DNA from: Piliocolobus tephrosceles
Taxonomy: Eukaryota; Chordata; Mammalia; Primates; Cercopithecidae
DNA: 64,000 nt
Assembly: GCF_002776525.5 (NCBI RefSeq)
Contig: NC_045449.1
Location: 7,017,207-7,081,206 of the forward strand
Reading direction: 5' to 3'
Part shown: piece by piece, positions 1-12,600 of the stretch
Layout of the letters: every line of letters starts with the position of its first letter
Numbering within the stretch: the stretch's first letter is position 1
The notes under the pieces: generated by a model
What the model saw: the letters and a program-made list of their open reading frames with translations, nothing else
Databases searched by the model: none
What the model was told of the DNA's origin: nothing
Translations under genes and position numbers: made by a program

Positions 1-330
1 ACGCGAGCGTCCTCCAGGTCCCCGCCCACCTCTCCTCATGTCACGTGACCTAAACCCGCCCACCCGCGCTCTTCAGCCGCCCCCGTCACGTGACCCCTCC
101 CAGTCACGTGACCACGCGACTCCTCCTAGTGTCCCCGCCACGTGATCGCTGCCTTCGGCAACGGTCTCCCAGCCCCCAAAGGTGTACCCCCGCCGAGGTC
201 CTCCGAGCACTCAGGCTAAGCTGGCCTGTGCCCTCAGGAAGCGGACAGTTGGCGCCCACCCGGCTTTACTCCACCCCGGCGGGACCGCGAAGCAACTCTG
301 ACCCGCAGGAGTGTGCGTGCAGGGAGTGAA
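1..330 (-). promoter_or_regulatory. DVL2: Probable DVL2 5' flank / promoter with CACGTG cluster
   Basis: No coding exon is visible here. In the human order DVL2 lies on the minus strand just left of PHF23, with about half a kilobase between the DVL2 start and the PHF23 3' end (recalled spacing). That would put the DVL2 start near the left edge. The sequence shows three exact copies of GTCACGTGAC at 40-49, 85-94 and 103-112, and a fourth CACGTG at 139-144. These are E-boxes of the USF/MITF/TFEB type. The assignment to DVL2 is by synteny only; the DVL2 start codon is not in the window. Confidence 0.5.
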
Positions 331-544
331 GGTGGGGACTGGGGGGGTTCCTAGACTCGAGTGGGGAGGGCCAAATACAATGAAAGCTCTGAGGTGGCTT
401 ACTCAAGTATCTTGGGGTGGGAGAGGTCCAGTGCTGTGCCATCTTCAGACTGGACTGTGAGAGGTGGGTTTCAGCCCCACCTCCAGCTAGTCTTCAGCCA
501 CCAAAGCCTCCCTCCCAAGCAGGACAGTGAGGGCTATAAACACA

Positions 545-1129
545 AAAGAGCCCACTCTGCTTTATTTACAACACGCAGGCTGTCTGTACAAACAGCGGCC
601 AATATTATTAAAAACAAAAGAGGTGAGTGAGAATCGTCACCTTTCTGCTTTCCTTCCTTGCTTGGCCAGGCTCTAGTACTCCACCTTTGAGCTGCCATGC
701 CCAGTAGGGGAAGTCCAAAATTAAAAATACAACAGGTGTAGAAGAAAATAAATGGGGAGTGAAATAGAAGAAAAGATGAGGGAGGGGAGTGCTAATATTT
801 ACACTAGAGTTTTATAGACAACTGTCCCATTCCATCCCAATTCCAATCCTGACCCAGAAAGTGATGGTGGCAGGTCCAAGAGACAGAGATTGTGTGTCTA
901 GAGACACAGACAGCCTCCCACCCGCAACCGTAATGGGTTCAATTTCAAGTCCAGAGTGGGGAGGACGGATAGGGTAGGAAAGTGAGACACTCATTTTCAA
1001 ACAAGTCTCCCTTGGGAATTCCTGCCTTGAAGTGCGGACAGTATCCAAGCTCCAGGGGGTAGGCTGAGGACCCTGAGGCTCAGTTCCCAAATCATGTCAT
1101 TTGGAAGTTCCAGGCTAAAGTTGGTGCCG
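545..1129 (-). other. PHF23: PHF23 3' UTR with poly(A) signal
   Basis: Sequence downstream of the PHF23 stop codon on the minus strand. A canonical AATAAA, read as TTTATT on the plus strand, lies at 561-566, so cleavage is expected near 540-550. No other gene or repeat is evident in it. Confidence 0.75.
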
Positions 1130-4100
1130 TCAGGGCTCTCCAGATTTGGGAGGCCCCCCTAACCGCCGGGCCTCTGGCCTCAGTTCCTTGCATTTCTGGC
1201 AATAAAAGAAGTCAGGGACGTTGGTCTTCTTAATCTTAGCACAGGAGAGGTGGATCCACGTCCCACACAGGCTGCACTCAATCATGGGCCGCCCTGCAAA
1301 GGGCTTTCGACAGTAACACGTGATCAGATCCCATGAGTCATCACCTAGGGAAAAAAAGGTTTGTTTGGTATTCTGCCTGGGCAGTTGTTGGATCCACAGC
1401 ACCCTCAAACCCCTCACCCCAGCCCAAACCTCTCACCTGATTCTACCATGATGTCCTCATCCATGACCCGCATCTCGCCTTCACTGGAGCTGGCATCTCC
1501 ATCTTGGCTTGTTTCAGTGCTGCCCACCTCCTTGCTTTCACTGTCAGTAGGAGGGACTCCTTCAGGGTGCCCTGTGGCAGGGGGCCTAGGAGCCTCGGGG
1601 GGTGTTGGGAGCATAGGGGCTGGGGCTTCACCCCCTACCACTGTTGCCATCTCTTCCTCCTCTTCTTCTTCCTCCTCTTCCTCCTCCTCTTCAGAGTCTG
1701 TATCACTGGGGGGTGCCTGGGGAGGCCCAGGAGGTGGGAGTCTATCCCCCCGTTCTGCCTTTTTTAACTTCCGCTTCTTGCTCTTCTTGATTCGAGATCT
1801 CTTTTCCCCATCCCCAGGAGTTGGCCGAGGCCTCCGAAGCACCCCAAAGCCAGCCCCAGCTCCTGGCCCCAACTTTCGGTTCTTTCGGTCCTTCTTTCGA
1901 GGAGGATGGGAGAGGTCCCCCTGGGAAAGGGGCACGGGGGTAAGAGCAGCAGGGGGCCGGGAGGTATGTGTCAGGGATGTGGGGGACAAAGGAGATGCCA
2001 CCTTGGGCCCATCCAGATCAAAGAGAGAGTCCTTGAGCTTCATCTTCTCAAGCAAGGTAGCACTGTCGGGGGCCTGCAGACGAGAGAAAGTGGACCTTGG
2101 GGGTCCTGGCTGGGTGGGACCTGCTTGGGCTGCCCTTCTCTTGGATGACTTTGCTTTCTTAACAAAAGTCTGGATGGTTCGAAGATCTGAGGGGGCCGAG
2201 TCCCAGCCATCACTGTCGGCCGCACTCTCTCCTCGCAATGGAGAGCTGGAGCCAGAGGCTGGCCAGTCACTTTCCTTAAAAGGGGAAAGAGACCAGGGTC
2301 AGCAGAACCCCAGTGTCATCTCAGCCCCTGCACAAACCCAGCTTGAAAAGGAGTGACTAGATTTACCCCAAAATGTCCTCTACCTCAACCACTAAATCCC
2401 ACTGTACTCCCAAAACTTCTCCCCATCCCAATTCCCATCAGCATGTCCTCGTGACCACTCTGTGTTACCTCCACCTTTGAGTCTTGATACCTCACCGCTG
2501 CCCCTGACCAGGGCCTGTGGAACACGGTGTCCCCCAGACCAGAGCCATATGTCCTTAGCTCTTTTTCTGTGTAGCCTCATTTGTTACCATTTTCATCTCC
2601 CTAAAATTTATCCATAAACACCTTCCATTCACAGCACCTCAAGACTGCCAAAATCTCGACCAGCGACTCCAGATCCCCCTTGCTTTTCGTTGCTGTTCAA
2701 GCTAGCTAGCCCTGCCATCCACTCCCTGCATACCAGCTTTCCTACCCCAGTCCTAAGAAGCTCCACCTTCCCTCTAGTCTTACATATTTCTAGGGGCCTC
2801 CTCCTATAAAGCAATACAGTTCTATTTGAACAACAGCCACTCTGTAGTCCCACCACACCAGCCTCAAGTCAGTAATTCTCTTGCCCCTACCTCTTTGCTA
2901 GGGGGGATGTAACCAGCATATGCCAAAACAAAACTGCAGAATTTGTTGAAATCCTCAATTGTTCTCCGCCGTTTCTCTGGTGGCTGAAAGGAAGGAGACA
3001 TGGATCACATGGAAAGCCACACAGTTTAAGGGCATTCCCAGAGACACAGTCCCTAAGTAAGGCGTCTAGAAAAGGGGGGCGGGGGGCGTTGTCAGGCAGG
3101 GCTACTAGGCTGCAAAGATAGGGAAATCTCACCTGAGTCTCTGGCTTCAGGGTCGGAGGTGGATCTGGAAAAGCAATAAAAGCTGAGTCAAGACACTAGG
3201 AAACAGTGTGTAAAATTCCCCCTCTAAACCCTGTTGTTCCTAAGTGAACCCCCGGCTCTCCCAGGTCCCTCTGCCAGGCCAGCAGGCCCCCAGCTGTGTT
3301 GGATCCGCCCCTGCTCCCCCTTCCGCCCCGCGAGGGGCGGAGCTTGGGCGCGGCGCCCTCTGAGGCCTCGCTATAGCGCTCCCCTTCCCCCAACCGGAGG
3401 CCCGGCGCCCCGCCCCCCCCAACTCACGGTCTCTCTCGACTCCAGTCTACTCGGATCCCTCAGCGCCCCACCCCACCTTACCGCTCCCGGGTCCGCGTCC
3501 GGGCCGCCGCCCGCCGCCCCCGTCCTTCACTTGCGTCCAGAGCCCCGAGTTCCTATCCGACCGCGCTCCACCGCCTCAGGCCCTCTGAGACCGCACACGC
3601 CGCCCGCCGGCCCCCAGGGTCCAGGATGACCACGCCGAACCGCTCCCCGCCCTCCGGCCCCTTCTACTCGAGCACGCGGCCCGGCGCGCCCCTCACCCCC
3701 ACCCCAAACACACACAGGCACACGCATCCAACGCTACTTCACGGCCGGGACAGACCCGGGAGCTCTAACCCGGACGCGGCCCCACCTGCCCCCCCCATAC
3801 CGCGCTCCCCACAATTTCGCCGTCCCTCCGCCCCCATCCGGGGCTTTGGCCCCTCCTCGTTTCGAGCTCCCCGGGCTCCCCGCCGGGCCCCCCGGCCCTG
3901 TTCCGAGCCCTCTCCGGCCGCCGCCGACCCCCCCTCCGCCCCCGTACTCACCACCCAGTCACTAGGCTATGGACCCCTCAACTCCAGCCCCTTCCCCCCA
4001 ACCAGCCACTCTCTCTCTCCACAGCAGCCACCGCTGCTGCCACCGATGCCCCCCTCACCCTCAGCCACTCCCAGGCTCTAACCCTCGCGGACCAGCCCCG

Positions 4101-4765
4101 CCCCCCCGCAAGTCGCCGGTCTTAACCCCCCCACCCCGCCCCAACACCCCCTACAACTACCCAGCTCGCCTCGCTTCCTGGCTCGCTCTCTCCACAACTA
4201 CCCCCCGGTACAGGTCCGTCTGCCGTAGACAATACCCAGACCCCCTCTTCTCCCCACAACTACCTGCCCACCCCTCCGACAATCACCGGGCATTCTCCGG
4301 CGGCAACTATTCGGAGCTCCCGTACCACCGCCACAAACTACCCCACCTCGGCGAACTACCGGGCCCCTCACTCAGCCTCTTCTACGTCCTCCCTCCTGAG
4401 CAACTCCCGGCCACTGGATTTCCCCAACCTTCCAGTTCCAGGGCCCCAATCTGCCGGTGGCCCTTTCGGGCCCTAACCCCCGAGGCTCCGGATTTCAAGC
4501 TCCTATCCCCCGCACCCCCACACCGTCTGATCTCCAACTACCCCAGCCCAGTCTCCCACTCCTCTTTCTCCAAGGTCTCTCAACTCGTCGCTCTCCCACC
4601 TCCAGGGCCAGCCTCCCGACCCCCTCCCCGAACTCCCCCGCTGGGCTTCGGGGCTCGACCTCCAAGTTTGCCAATTGATTCCTCGTCCGCCCCCCCGCCG
4701 GCTCAGCGCTCCGCGCCGGTCGAAAGCTCACCTTCGGGACTGGGCTCCGCCATGGCTTCCAGCAT
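1130..4765 (-). CDS. PHF23: PHF23, PHD finger protein 23
   Basis: Five coding exons join in frame to 403 residues, the usual length: 4732-4765 (ATG at 4763-4765), 3133-3164, 2891-2983, 2274-1437 and 1344-1130 (stop 1130-1132). All introns are GT-AG. The protein starts MLEAMAEPSPED. It has a basic KRRRTIEDFNKF segment, a long Lys/Arg- and Pro-rich middle, and a Ser/Asp patch followed by a run of about 14 glutamates. It ends with a C-terminal PHD finger with C4HC3 spacing: Cys342, Cys344, Cys356, Cys359, His364, Cys367, Cys381, Cys384. PHD fingers of this class bind methylated histone H3K4. PHF23 is also reported to promote turnover of LRSAM1 and dampen autophagy (family knowledge). The neighbour GABARAP is itself an autophagy protein. 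Confidence 0.97.
4154..4541. repeat. Dispersed CAACTAC motif array in PHF23 intron 1
   Basis: Within a C-rich stretch of intron 1 the core AACTAC, or AACTAT once, recurs seven times at about 4154, 4195, 4257, 4304, 4336, 4354 and 4535. Each is followed by a C-run or a similar context. The spacing is irregular, so this may be the remnant of a degenerate minisatellite or a chance result of biased composition. Confidence 0.4.
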
Positions 4766-5420
4766 CGCCCCCTCCCCTCCTCCCGGTCCGGCGCCCCCCT
4801 CCCCGGAGCCGGGGATCCCGGTGCCGCCTCTAGTGCTCGATGCTCCCACTGCTTCGCTCCACAGAAGTGTCCGCCTCAGCCCGGTTGAGACTCGAGTCCG
4901 CTAGCCGCTGCCGCCACCTCCCTCTACCACTGCCTCCCGCACTCCCGGACCGGGCCCCCTCCCCCCGCGCCGCCGGCCGCCTGCTCCCTCCTCCTCCTCC
5001 TCCTCCTCCTCTCTCCTCCCTCCCTCCTCTTCTCTCCCTCCTCCCTCCGCTGGCGCCGAGGCGCAGTGCACCAAGGGTTTTGTAGTCCGTCCGGGGACAG
5101 CGGGAAAGGGACCGCGTGAGCCTCCGGAACTTTGATTCCCAGAAAGCCACAGGCTGGCGCAGGCGCACCAAGCCGCTCCCCTCCCCCGGGGAGTGGCGGG
5201 GAGACCTGGAGCCGGAGGGGAGAGCGGAAGTGCGCGCGCAGGCCCCTGGGAGATGTAGGCTGGGCGGGACCAAGAAAGAAGAGGAAGAAGGGATTAGAAG
5301 TCTCGGCCACCATACTGCCTCGTTCTGCAGCTTCTTTCTCCCCCGAGGGACCGCCCCACTTCCGGCCTGCCGGAGAAATGATTGCTGGGAGATGAAGTAT
5401 TCCTGGCGATCATGGCTCGC
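4766..5420 (-). promoter_or_regulatory. PHF23: PHF23 5' UTR and CpG-rich promoter
   Basis: The sequence upstream of the PHF23 start codon is very GC- and CpG-rich and has no TATA box. It contains an NRF1-like GCGCAGGCGCA at 5157-5167. Four sequences resemble the ZNF143/THAP11-type ACTACAATTCCCAG element, at 5075-5088, 5129-5142, 5246-5258 and 5385-5398. A pyrimidine tract lies at 4986-5049. The transcription start is not determinable from sequence alone. Confidence 0.65.
4986..5049. repeat. (TCC)n / polypyrimidine tract in PHF23 5' region
   Basis: Nearly pure C/T tract, beginning as a TCC-type triplet repeat and then CTCC-rich. On the PHF23 sense strand it is a purine (GGA) tract. It creates spurious poly-Arg/Glu/Pro reading frames that should not be annotated. 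Confidence 0.8.
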
Positions 5421-5919
5421 CCTCCCAGTCTTCTCCCTCCCTGATCCCACTCTGCTGGATCCCACACACCAGAAAAGTCTAGCCAAGTGACATGCAACTG
5501 AGAACAGCCGTTTTACTAGCTTGCACACATGAAAATATCTTCCTTAATTAGAATGTTCTAGCAAATGTGGATGTTCACCTAAAGCAGGTACTTTGGAACT
5601 TTCTCCACAGGAACCCACAGTAAAAAAAAAAAAAAAAAAACATGTTTTACATGAGCATTTTTAACATTCAGTTTCACATACATGTCATAAAACTAAAGTT
5701 TCATGAAATGATCCTCAGTATTCCATTCCATCACAACAGATGCACCCTCTTTTTGCAGACAGGGAAAAGCCCAACATGGACAGAATAAACCAAAATATAC
5801 TTCTATTCCTCCACCTTGTACCCAATACTCTTCTTTCCCCACCACTGAAACCCACTGACACCTTGGAAAGACTAAAAATCAGCGGGACAAGGGGAGCAAC
5901 ACAAGGCAAAATTCAGTTC
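5421..5919. other. PHF23-GABARAP intergenic segment, no gene seen
   Basis: AT-richer non-coding sequence between the PHF23 promoter and the GABARAP 3' end. The only notable feature is a run of 19 A at 5622-5640. No exon, RNA gene or recognisable transposon was found. Confidence 0.5.
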
Positions 5920-6351
5920 AACTTGGTGGTTTCCTCTTTATTGATGTGCCTCCTACCTTTCCCCCCACAATTTCAGTCCCTTCCAACTACCCCCAAAAAA
6001 GAAGGTAGTGAAAGGAAGGGATTGCTGGGGTTCTGAGCCCCTTGGGCAGTCAGAAAGGGAACAGAAACCAAAACAATCACTGGATGTGACAGAGACTGAC
6101 AATCAAGAAGTCTAAAGCAGGATGGGAAAGGCAGGCAGAGAAAGGGGAAGAAAGGAGAAAGGAGAGATACAAGATGCCAACTCCACCATTACCCCTCCTG
6201 AGAGAGGCTGGGGAGAAAGCCTCAAACATTAAGAAGTGCCCGTCCTGAATAAGGGAGGTGGTGTTTGAGCTTGAAGGAGGAGGAGGTCAAGCAAAGGGGG
6301 CCACCTCTCTCTTTGTAGAACGAGACCCCCTCCAGCTGAGGGACAGCAGCT
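5920..6351 (-). other. GABARAP: GABARAP 3' UTR with poly(A) signal
   Basis: Sequence after the GABARAP stop codon on the minus strand. A canonical AATAAA (plus-strand TTTATT) lies at 5937-5942. The 3' UTR of about 430 nt is consistent with the short mRNA of this gene. Confidence 0.75.
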
Positions 6352-8160
<1,809 letters not shown>

Positions 8161-8439
8161 ATAACTCTAACCCTGTTCCCCAACCTTCCCCCCAACGAAG
8201 CTAGGGCTGAAGAGGGAGTAAGATATGGTAATCATCATACGAGACTTGCTGCTCCAAGTTCCTTTCGGAAACAACGTAGAGGAACAGCAGACAATTACAA
8301 GGTTAGCTATTCACGAACCGTATTGCTACGCTGAAGGCGGCCGTTAACACCAAAACAAAGTAGTACCCAAGTGGCCGAGATGATCTCCAGAAGAGGTCAA
8401 AAAGAAAACAGATGTTTGGAGAGAGATACAGAACGCTTA
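8161..8439. other. GABARAP-CTDNEP1 intergenic, no gene seen
   Basis: Non-coding sequence of ordinary composition. I see no exon, RNA gene or repeat. Confidence 0.4.
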
Positions 8440-8720
8440 AGTGCCAAGAATGAGTAGACCAATAGGGACTGGAGAGGAGGTTGGAGGGGTAGGGACTACG
8501 CCAGCGCGGAGGAACACCGCAGGGTTGCTGAGTGAAATCATGTGATCTCAAAGAGGGCGGAGCGTCACGTGGCGAGTGCGCGAAGTAGGGCCGGCTGGGG
8601 AGGGCGCCGGGAGGTGGAGCCGGCTGGGCGACGGCGGGGAGTGGGGACCGACGCCTCCCCGGACAGCGGAGGTCGGGGGTCCAGCGCCCGCTTAGCCTGT
8701 CCACATCAGTACCCCGACGA
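8440..8720 (+). promoter_or_regulatory. Unassigned CpG-rich, promoter-like segment
   Basis: A second GC-rich patch about 0.7 kb upstream of GABARAP. It contains CCAAT (about 8459), TCATGTGA (8538-8545), GGGCGG (about 8556) and GTCACGTG (8564-8571), then a CpG-rich run. This looks like a housekeeping promoter or enhancer reading rightwards, but no open reading frame with family similarity follows it. It could be a distal GABARAP element or the start of a non-coding transcript antisense to the CTDNEP1 3' end. Confidence 0.35.
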
Positions 8721-9610
8721 AGCCCGACGTTTCTTCAGCTCTACGCCCTTTGGCCGTCCAGGTTTCTCCTTTCTTGCTTTCTAGCCTGCTGCTCCGAAGG
8801 TATCCTTCCACTCCCCACCAGCGCGCACATCCTCGGCCCTTCCCGCCAAAGCATCTGGTGGCCCCATTCATTATTGTATCCCCATACTCAACACCACCTT
8901 TCCCCCTGCCCCTTGAGTCCATCAGCAGTCTCTTCCCCCTCTGCCCGGGGGACAGGGTGCATGTAAACAAAGTTCCCTCCCTTCACTTCCCAAAACCCCA
9001 GAGAGGGACCTAGGGCCGCTTTGGTTTCAAAGTTATAATGCATGGTTTAAAAGAGAGGAAAGGAAAAAAAGACACAAAGCTGGTTACAGGTCTGAGGGAG
9101 TCTAAGGAGAGAAAAATAGAAGGAGAGGAAAGGGGGGACAAATTTAGGGAAAATCCAGTGGCCCAAAATCCCAGTATCCCACCCACAGCCCAGCCCTTGG
9201 AGCAGGAGTGAAGAATTAGATCAGTTTTGTACAAGAGTTTAAAAAAAAAATCCAATCACAACAAAGCTGACTTGGCTTCTCTTTGAGCCTCCTGGATCAC
9301 CGTATGTCTGTCACTCTGGCCAGTCCTGCCTCTTCACACACACTGATTCGGTCTCCTAGGCTTCCGCCTGTATCCCAGTCTGGGGGTTCCAAGGAGTGTG
9401 AACACGAAGTTAAGAGTGAGGCTGCTTCAGAGCCCCCGGCCCATGTGTCCATCCAGACTCCAAGTGGAGTGTAGGGCTCCCAGGGCAGAGGAGTGGGAGG
9501 GGCAGACCCTGCCCAGGCAGTCCTCACATTGGACAGGGCATCAGACGGCATCCCAAGGGCTCATCCTCCCTTTCCCCCCCACCCCAACTCAGGTGGAGGG
9601 GGAGCAGCTG
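8721..9610 (-). other. CTDNEP1: Intergenic spacer and CTDNEP1 3' UTR
   Basis: By comparison with human gene spacing (recalled), the CTDNEP1 3' UTR should run from 9610 down to roughly 9030. I see no canonical AATAAA on the minus strand here, so the poly(A) signal is probably a variant. Sequence from 8721 to about 9030 is intergenic with no recognisable feature. Confidence 0.5.
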
Positions 9611-12600
9611 TCACCAGAGCCGATGTTGGTGAAGGTTTCGGCTCAGCACGGAACGAACATCAGCGGTGAACCTGGGGTAACAATAACTTGCATTGGTAGA
9701 GTACCTTATAGTTGATACCCTCACAACACTCATGTAAGGCGGCATCACTGGAGATGTGGGGCCTAAATTATCACCATATTCATGATTAGATAGGTTCAAT
9801 TTGCCCACAGGCTACTCGCTAAAGTGATGAGCTTTTAAGTAAGAAGACCTGGTTCCAAATGTTAAATTCTTAAGGGAAGAGAGTTAAAACAGGACAAACG
9901 TCTTTTATTCCCTCTGAGGATCCCCCACCTCCTCCTTTCTTCAGATACCCAAGTGTCCAGAGCCCACTTCCCTTACCTGAGGGCATCCAGCATCGGGAGC
10001 AGGTTGAGAAGGGCTGTGTCGCTGGGGTCACTGAACCACGATTTGATGGGGATGGCATTGTCTAGAGTGGGTGAAAATGCAGATGAGGAGAAACAGAATT
10101 CAAGAGACTGGGTGTTTTTATCTTCTTGGAGGGAAGGAGGAATTATTATTAAAAACATATACCTCCCACTACTGGAAGTCAACAACCTAAGTAAAAAACT
10201 TTCCTGATTTATGTTCCAATATTAAGTTTTAATCACCAGGTCTCATACTTATTGATGCTTCTAATCAAACTAACTGCCATTGTGCCTCACTTGAAACACA
10301 CTTGGCCAGATGCAGTGGCTCACACCTGTTATCCCAACACTTTGAGAGGCCGAGGTGGGAGGATCACTTGAGCTCAGGAGTTTGAGTCCAGCCTGGGCAA
10401 CACAACGAGATCCCTTCTCTACTAAAAATCAAAAAATTGGCCAGGGGTGGTGGCTTACGCCTGTAATCTCAGCACTTTGGGAGGCCAAGGCAGGCGAATC
10501 ACAAGGTCAGGAGTTCAAGACCAGCCTGGCCAACATGGTGAAACTCCGTCGCTACTAAAAATACAAAAAATTAGCTGTGCATGGTGGCAGGCGCCTGTAG
10601 TCCCAGCTACGTGGGAGGCTGAGGCAGGAGAATCGCTTGAACCTGGGAGTCAGAGGTTGCAGTAGGCCAAGATCACGCCACTGCATTCCAGCGCGGGCGA
10701 CAGTGCAAGACTCCATCTCATAAATAAATAAATAAATAAATAAAGCTGGGCACGGTGGTGCACGCCTATAGTTCCAAATACTGCGGAGACTGAGGCAGAA
10801 GGATCACTTGAGCCTGGGAGATCGAGGCTGCAGTGAGCTATAATCATGACGCTGCACTGCAGCCTGGCCAACACAGTGAGACCCTATCTCAAAAATTAAA
10901 AAATTTATTTTTTAATTTTTTTTTTGAGATGGAGTCTCACTCTGTCACCCAGGTTGGAGTGCAATGGTGCGATCTCGGCTCACTGCAACCTCCGCCTCCC
11001 GGGTGCAAGTGATTCTCCTGACTCAGCCTCCCGAATAGCTGGGATTATAGGTACACGCCACCACGCCTGGCTAGTATTTTCTATTTTTAGTAGAGACAGG
11101 GTTTCACCATGTTTGTCACGCTGGTCTCGAACTTCTGACCTGTTGATCTACCTGCTTTGGCCCCCCAAAGTGCTGGGATTACAGGCATGAGACACAGTGC
11201 CTGGCCAAAAATAAATTTTAAAAAAGAAAAAAATGACATAAGAAATCTGACTTATGAAATGGATGTATATGGTATCTCACTTGAAACAGAAAAATAACTT
11301 GCATTTGGACTTTTCGCAAACTAGGGATGATCTAGGCAATCCCAGCTCTCAAGGACCAAAGCCCAGGTCTCCTGGAAAAATACCTTCTCAGAACCATGTT
11401 CTGGTCCTGCCAGCCTTACCACCTTCCCCCGTACCTGGATGGCTCCTGTAAGCCCCTGGGGAGTTATCCAGGATCACAATGCTGGAGAGGTCACTGTGGA
11501 CCACAGAGAGGTCCTTGATGTAGCTGCCCAACTCCAAAGTGCAGTGCTGGAAGGCAGGGGATTATGTAGTAGGCCTCTCTCCAGGATACTTTCCTGAAAC
11601 CCAGATCCCTCCCTGGTGGCCTCCTTCCCAAGTCACGCTCTTAGACTGGGATTCTAGCTTACCTGTCTGTAGTATCTCCTCTTAAGAATGCTTCTGCTAT
11701 TGTCCAGTTTATCTGCCACAGCAGAGCCATAGATCTCCATGCTTGCTGTAAACACCACCAGCTCGTACCACTGGCTCACCTGAAATAGATTGGGGGAGAG
11801 GGCGATGCCATACAAGGTGATGATTCCTTTAGACATACAGTTATCTTTCAGAAGGGCAACAGCATAGTCCTTCAGGCCTTCCATCAACATCAAATGTCTT
11901 GGAGGACATGAAATTCTGAACTCCCAGCCCAAACCTCCAAACTCAGTGTTAGGCATCCTACACTCTTAAGATTCAGAAATGCAAGCAAAAGAGAAAGATG
12001 CTGGCAGAAAAGAATTACATCAGCACAACAGATGAACCCCAAGTACTGACAGCCACTTCCCCACCATTCCACATCCTCCCCTCTCAAAAACTGCTCTTAC
12101 CCATTTCTCCTCACCCCTTCCTCCAAATCCTCCGAATCCCCAGAGCCCTAAAACCATCCCTTCATTACAGAGCTCCCTTTAGCTCTCCAAAACTCACCAC
12201 TTCCAGGAAGAAATCCACATGGGGCCTCTTATGTACAAAAAACCGGACAGGATGTTTGTCTATTACCACCTATAGAAGAACAGATGGGCTGGGGGAAGTC
12301 ATGACCACCACAACCCAGGCCTGGAAAACGCCCCACCCACCTGCTTCCCTCCTCCAGGCTGACACTGGTGCCAGTGGATGGAGACAGATGCTCTGGGACT
12401 GGGAAAGGGAATCCGGGTCTGGGCAGAGGAACAGATGGAACCATTTCATCACTCCCCACCACCACACACCTTGAGGATGAAGTCAGGAGGCGTACCAGGC
12501 CGGACTGTGGGCCTCAGGACCCCATCATGGTGGGAGTGAATAAGTGTCTCATCCAGATCCAGCACCAGGATCTTCCTCTTCACCTGGGCTGAACCACATG

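Noticed and set aside
1361..2356. 331-codon plus-strand frame
   Set aside because: It is antisense to PHF23 exons 4-5; its Ser run mirrors the PHF23 Glu run. Shadow frame.
3626..4904. Long plus-strand Pro/Ser-rich frames (151 and 311 codons)
   Set aside because: They arise from stop-poor C-rich composition of PHF23 intron 1 and promoter, antisense to the gene, with no domain or splice context.
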